This document shows positions 62,768 through 64,000 of a stretch of 64,000 nucleotides of DNA, piece by piece. A model generated the notes under the pieces. That model saw only the letters and a program-made list of their open reading frames with translations. It was not told the origin of the DNA and ran no database searches. This DNA is from Candidatus Peregrinibacteria bacterium RIFOXYB2_FULL_33_20. Lineage in GTDB: Bacteria; Patescibacteriota; Gracilibacteria; UBA1369; GWF2-33-10. Numbering within the stretch: the first letter of the stretch is position 1; the number at the start of each line of letters is the position of its first letter. The stretch is taken from contig MFXK01000001.1 in NCBI GenBank assembly GCA_001788835.1, positions 1-64,000 on the forward strand, given 5' to 3'. The position numbers and the translations under genes were made by a program.

Positions 62768-64000
62768 ATGTCACAGGAAGTATTTTCAGTTGATTTATCC
62801 CAGACAGAAAAGAATGTAGAAAGAATGTCTGAAAATGATTGGAGAAGACAAGGATTTGAAAGTTTAAAGGGAAAAATTGGTGCAAATACTAAAGAAATCC
62901 CAATTGATACTGTAATTTCAATTCTTAATGAAGCTGAAATTAAAATTTTGTGGGATAAAAAATTTGAAAAAGAAATTAAAGAAAAAGAAATAAGAGGAGA
63001 CGCTGGTGTAGTAGGTTTATCAATTGGGTATGTAATTGCTGTACAAAGCGCTTTAAAATTACTTGAATTTGATGTTGGAGTAATTGATGGAGTATTGGGC
63101 GATTCAACATCTAAAACTAAAATTGCAATAACGAAATTTAAGGAATCACATCGAATTAAAGAGGCTGGTGATGAGCTTATAGGTCCTTTAACCATCAAGG
63201 CTTTAATTCAAGAAATAAATAATAAAAAATTTACTCAAACTGTAAAAGCAGATTCACCTTCAGCTTCTCCTCAGCAGACTTTTAATCCAGAAAAAACACC
63301 TGTAATTTCAAGCCCTTCCGTATCAGTTGAGGCTCATCAAGAACATTTAAGCGAGGGCCAAAAAAAAATATTAAAAAGGTTTTACCAAAAATTATTTAGA
63401 GTTTTTATTGATAATGAATATCAAGCGGATTTGGCAAATGTGGATAAAACAAAATATCAGCCAACTGAAGAAGAAAAAAGAATATTAGATGAAGTTGAAA
63501 ATTTATTAAGGTCGAGTTTTGCAATTAAGCAGGAAATTCAAGCTTTGGTAAAAGAAGTAATTGACGGGTTTAGTGATGAGGAAAAAAGAAAAATTATTAT
63601 TTATTTTGGTAGAGCGGGAGAAGATTATTTTAAACAAGAACTTGGTATTGATTTACAGGAATTTTTAAAATTAAATCCTGAGGAAGCAAAAGAAAAAATT
63701 AAAAGAGTCATGCTTGCTAAAATTAAAGAGGAACTTCAAAAAATGTTTAAGGATCAATTATCTCCAGATCAAATTGATAATTTGGCTGAAAGATTTTCTG
63801 AATTTTTTGAAACATTAGAAAAAAAATCTTTAAATGAATTAAATAGAAAATATCCGAATGTTAAAATAAAAATGAATGATGCTGAAGATTTTAATTTTGG
63901 CGTAGATGAGGGAGATAAGGCACGTGCAATTTCACAGTTTTTTTCGATTTTTGTGAAATATTTTTTGTTTAAAATGAATTTGCCAGAAGGTAATTATGAG
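62768..64000 (+). CDS. Large protein with a peptidoglycan-binding-like domain, 3'-truncated by window edge
   Basis: Open from ATG 62768 to the last base (411 codons visible). There is no signal peptide: it opens M-S-Q-E-V-F-S-V-D-L. Residues about 80-150 match PG_binding_1: V-I-A-V-Q-S-A-L-K-L-L, V-G-V-I-D-G-V-L-G-D-S-T, I-A-I-T-K-F-K-E-S-H and I-G-P-L-T-I-K-A-L. A Ser/Pro linker follows, then a highly charged Lys/Glu-rich helical region. Without an export signal, the wall-binding role is doubtful. It resembles the other large lineage-specific genes in its helical body and promoter style. Confidence 0.7.
   Translation, partial: MSQEVFSVDLSQTEKNVERMSENDWRRQGFESLKGKIGANTKEIPIDTVISILNEAEIKILWDKKFEKEIKEKEIRGDAGVVGLSIGYVIAVQSALKLLEFDVGVIDGVLGDSTSKTKIAITKFKESHRIKEAGDELIGPLTIKALIQEINNKKFTQTVKADSPSASPQQTFNPEKTPVISSPSVSVEAHQEHLSEGQKKILKRFYQKLFRVFIDNEYQADLANVDKTKYQPTEEEKRILDEVENLLRSSFAIKQEIQALVKEVIDGFSDEEKRKIIIYFGRAGEDYFKQELGIDLQEFLKLNPEEAKEKIKRVMLAKIKEELQKMFKDQLSPDQIDNLAERFSEFFETLEKKSLNELNRKYPNVKIKMNDAEDFNFGVDEGDKARAISQFFSIFVKYFLFKMNLPEGNYE

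Noticed and set aside
1..64000. tRNA, rRNA or CRISPR array
   Set aside because: Reading by eye, I found no tRNA T-loop/acceptor pairing, no rRNA-like sequence and no regularly spaced repeat. A tRNAscan-SE/Infernal run would be decisive.
1..64000. UGA recoded as Gly (Gracilibacteria-like code)
   Set aside because: Several genes with expected ends stop at UGA (miaB-adjacent regulator, nrdR, prepilin neighbours), and Gly uses GGN normally.

Overview
The window is AT-rich, gene-dense bacterial chromosome from what looks like an uncultured, reduced lineage. Candidate Phyla Radiation (Patescibacteria), perhaps near Peregrinibacteria, is my best guess, at low to moderate confidence. The hints are an alanyl-tRNA synthetase that stops after its editing domain, almost no Shine-Dalgarno motifs, short intergenic gaps, SLH surface proteins, and many large proteins I cannot place. 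UGA is a normal stop (for example 20726-20728), so this is not a UGA=Gly lineage. I saw no rRNA, tRNA, CRISPR array or prophage.

Layout. 1-5760: the 3' part of an SLH surface protein, a UvrD-type helicase, a prepilin-like protein and a SIMPL-like secreted protein. 5870-8020: a reverse-strand block with an rRNA methyltransferase, a zinc-ribbon protein, a 33-residue lysine-rich protein and a DUF2000 protein. 8090-8400: a decayed GIY-YIG/hairpin element. 8470-18650: leuS, pgi and a transaldolase-like gene among lineage-specific genes, one encoding a 990-residue HD-domain protein. leuS and pgi carry palindromic repeats inside their coding regions. 18650-23000: miaB, an OmpR-type regulator facing a tiny dimerization-domain-only protein, alaS and a probable small RNA. 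23200-29910: a small gene, then a copper-handling group (Met-rich membrane protein, CsoR with its operator, HMA-TauE-cupredoxin fusion, CopA) with a DedA-PAP2 fusion inside it. 29980-38420: a 1935-residue giant, a U32 peptidase-family protein, a ferredoxin, a DUF3307 membrane protein and a cNMP-binding protein. 38580-50110: an amidase-SpoIID fusion, purE-purK, a lipoprotein, thiC, a glycosyltransferase, a second SLH protein and a PEBP lipoprotein. 50340-64000: a TrmB-like regulator, a CtlX-like hydrolase, dprA, ftsE, a lipoprotein, a XerC/D recombinase, a dGTPase, an ECF-sigma-like gene paired with a PrsW-type protease, nrdR, secA and a partial gene with a peptidoglycan-binding-like domain.

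How the genes fit together. Much of the window concerns the envelope: two SLH proteins, a wall hydrolase, SecA, several lipoproteins, prepilin, glycosyltransferase and FtsE. A second theme is copper: CsoR binds Cu(I), its operator lies at the promoter, and the downstream genes encode a pump and a membrane copper/redox fusion. AIR metabolism is split between PurK/PurE (purines) and ThiC (thiamine pyrimidine). The most unusual regulatory units are the PrsW/sigma pair with no visible anti-sigma gene, and the 56-residue histidine-kinase dimerization protein facing a response regulator.

Two genome habits recur. Several lineage-specific + strand genes have their own promoters with an extended -10 (TGRTAWAAT). 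Palindromic and AT-rich repeats are spread through spacers and even essential genes.
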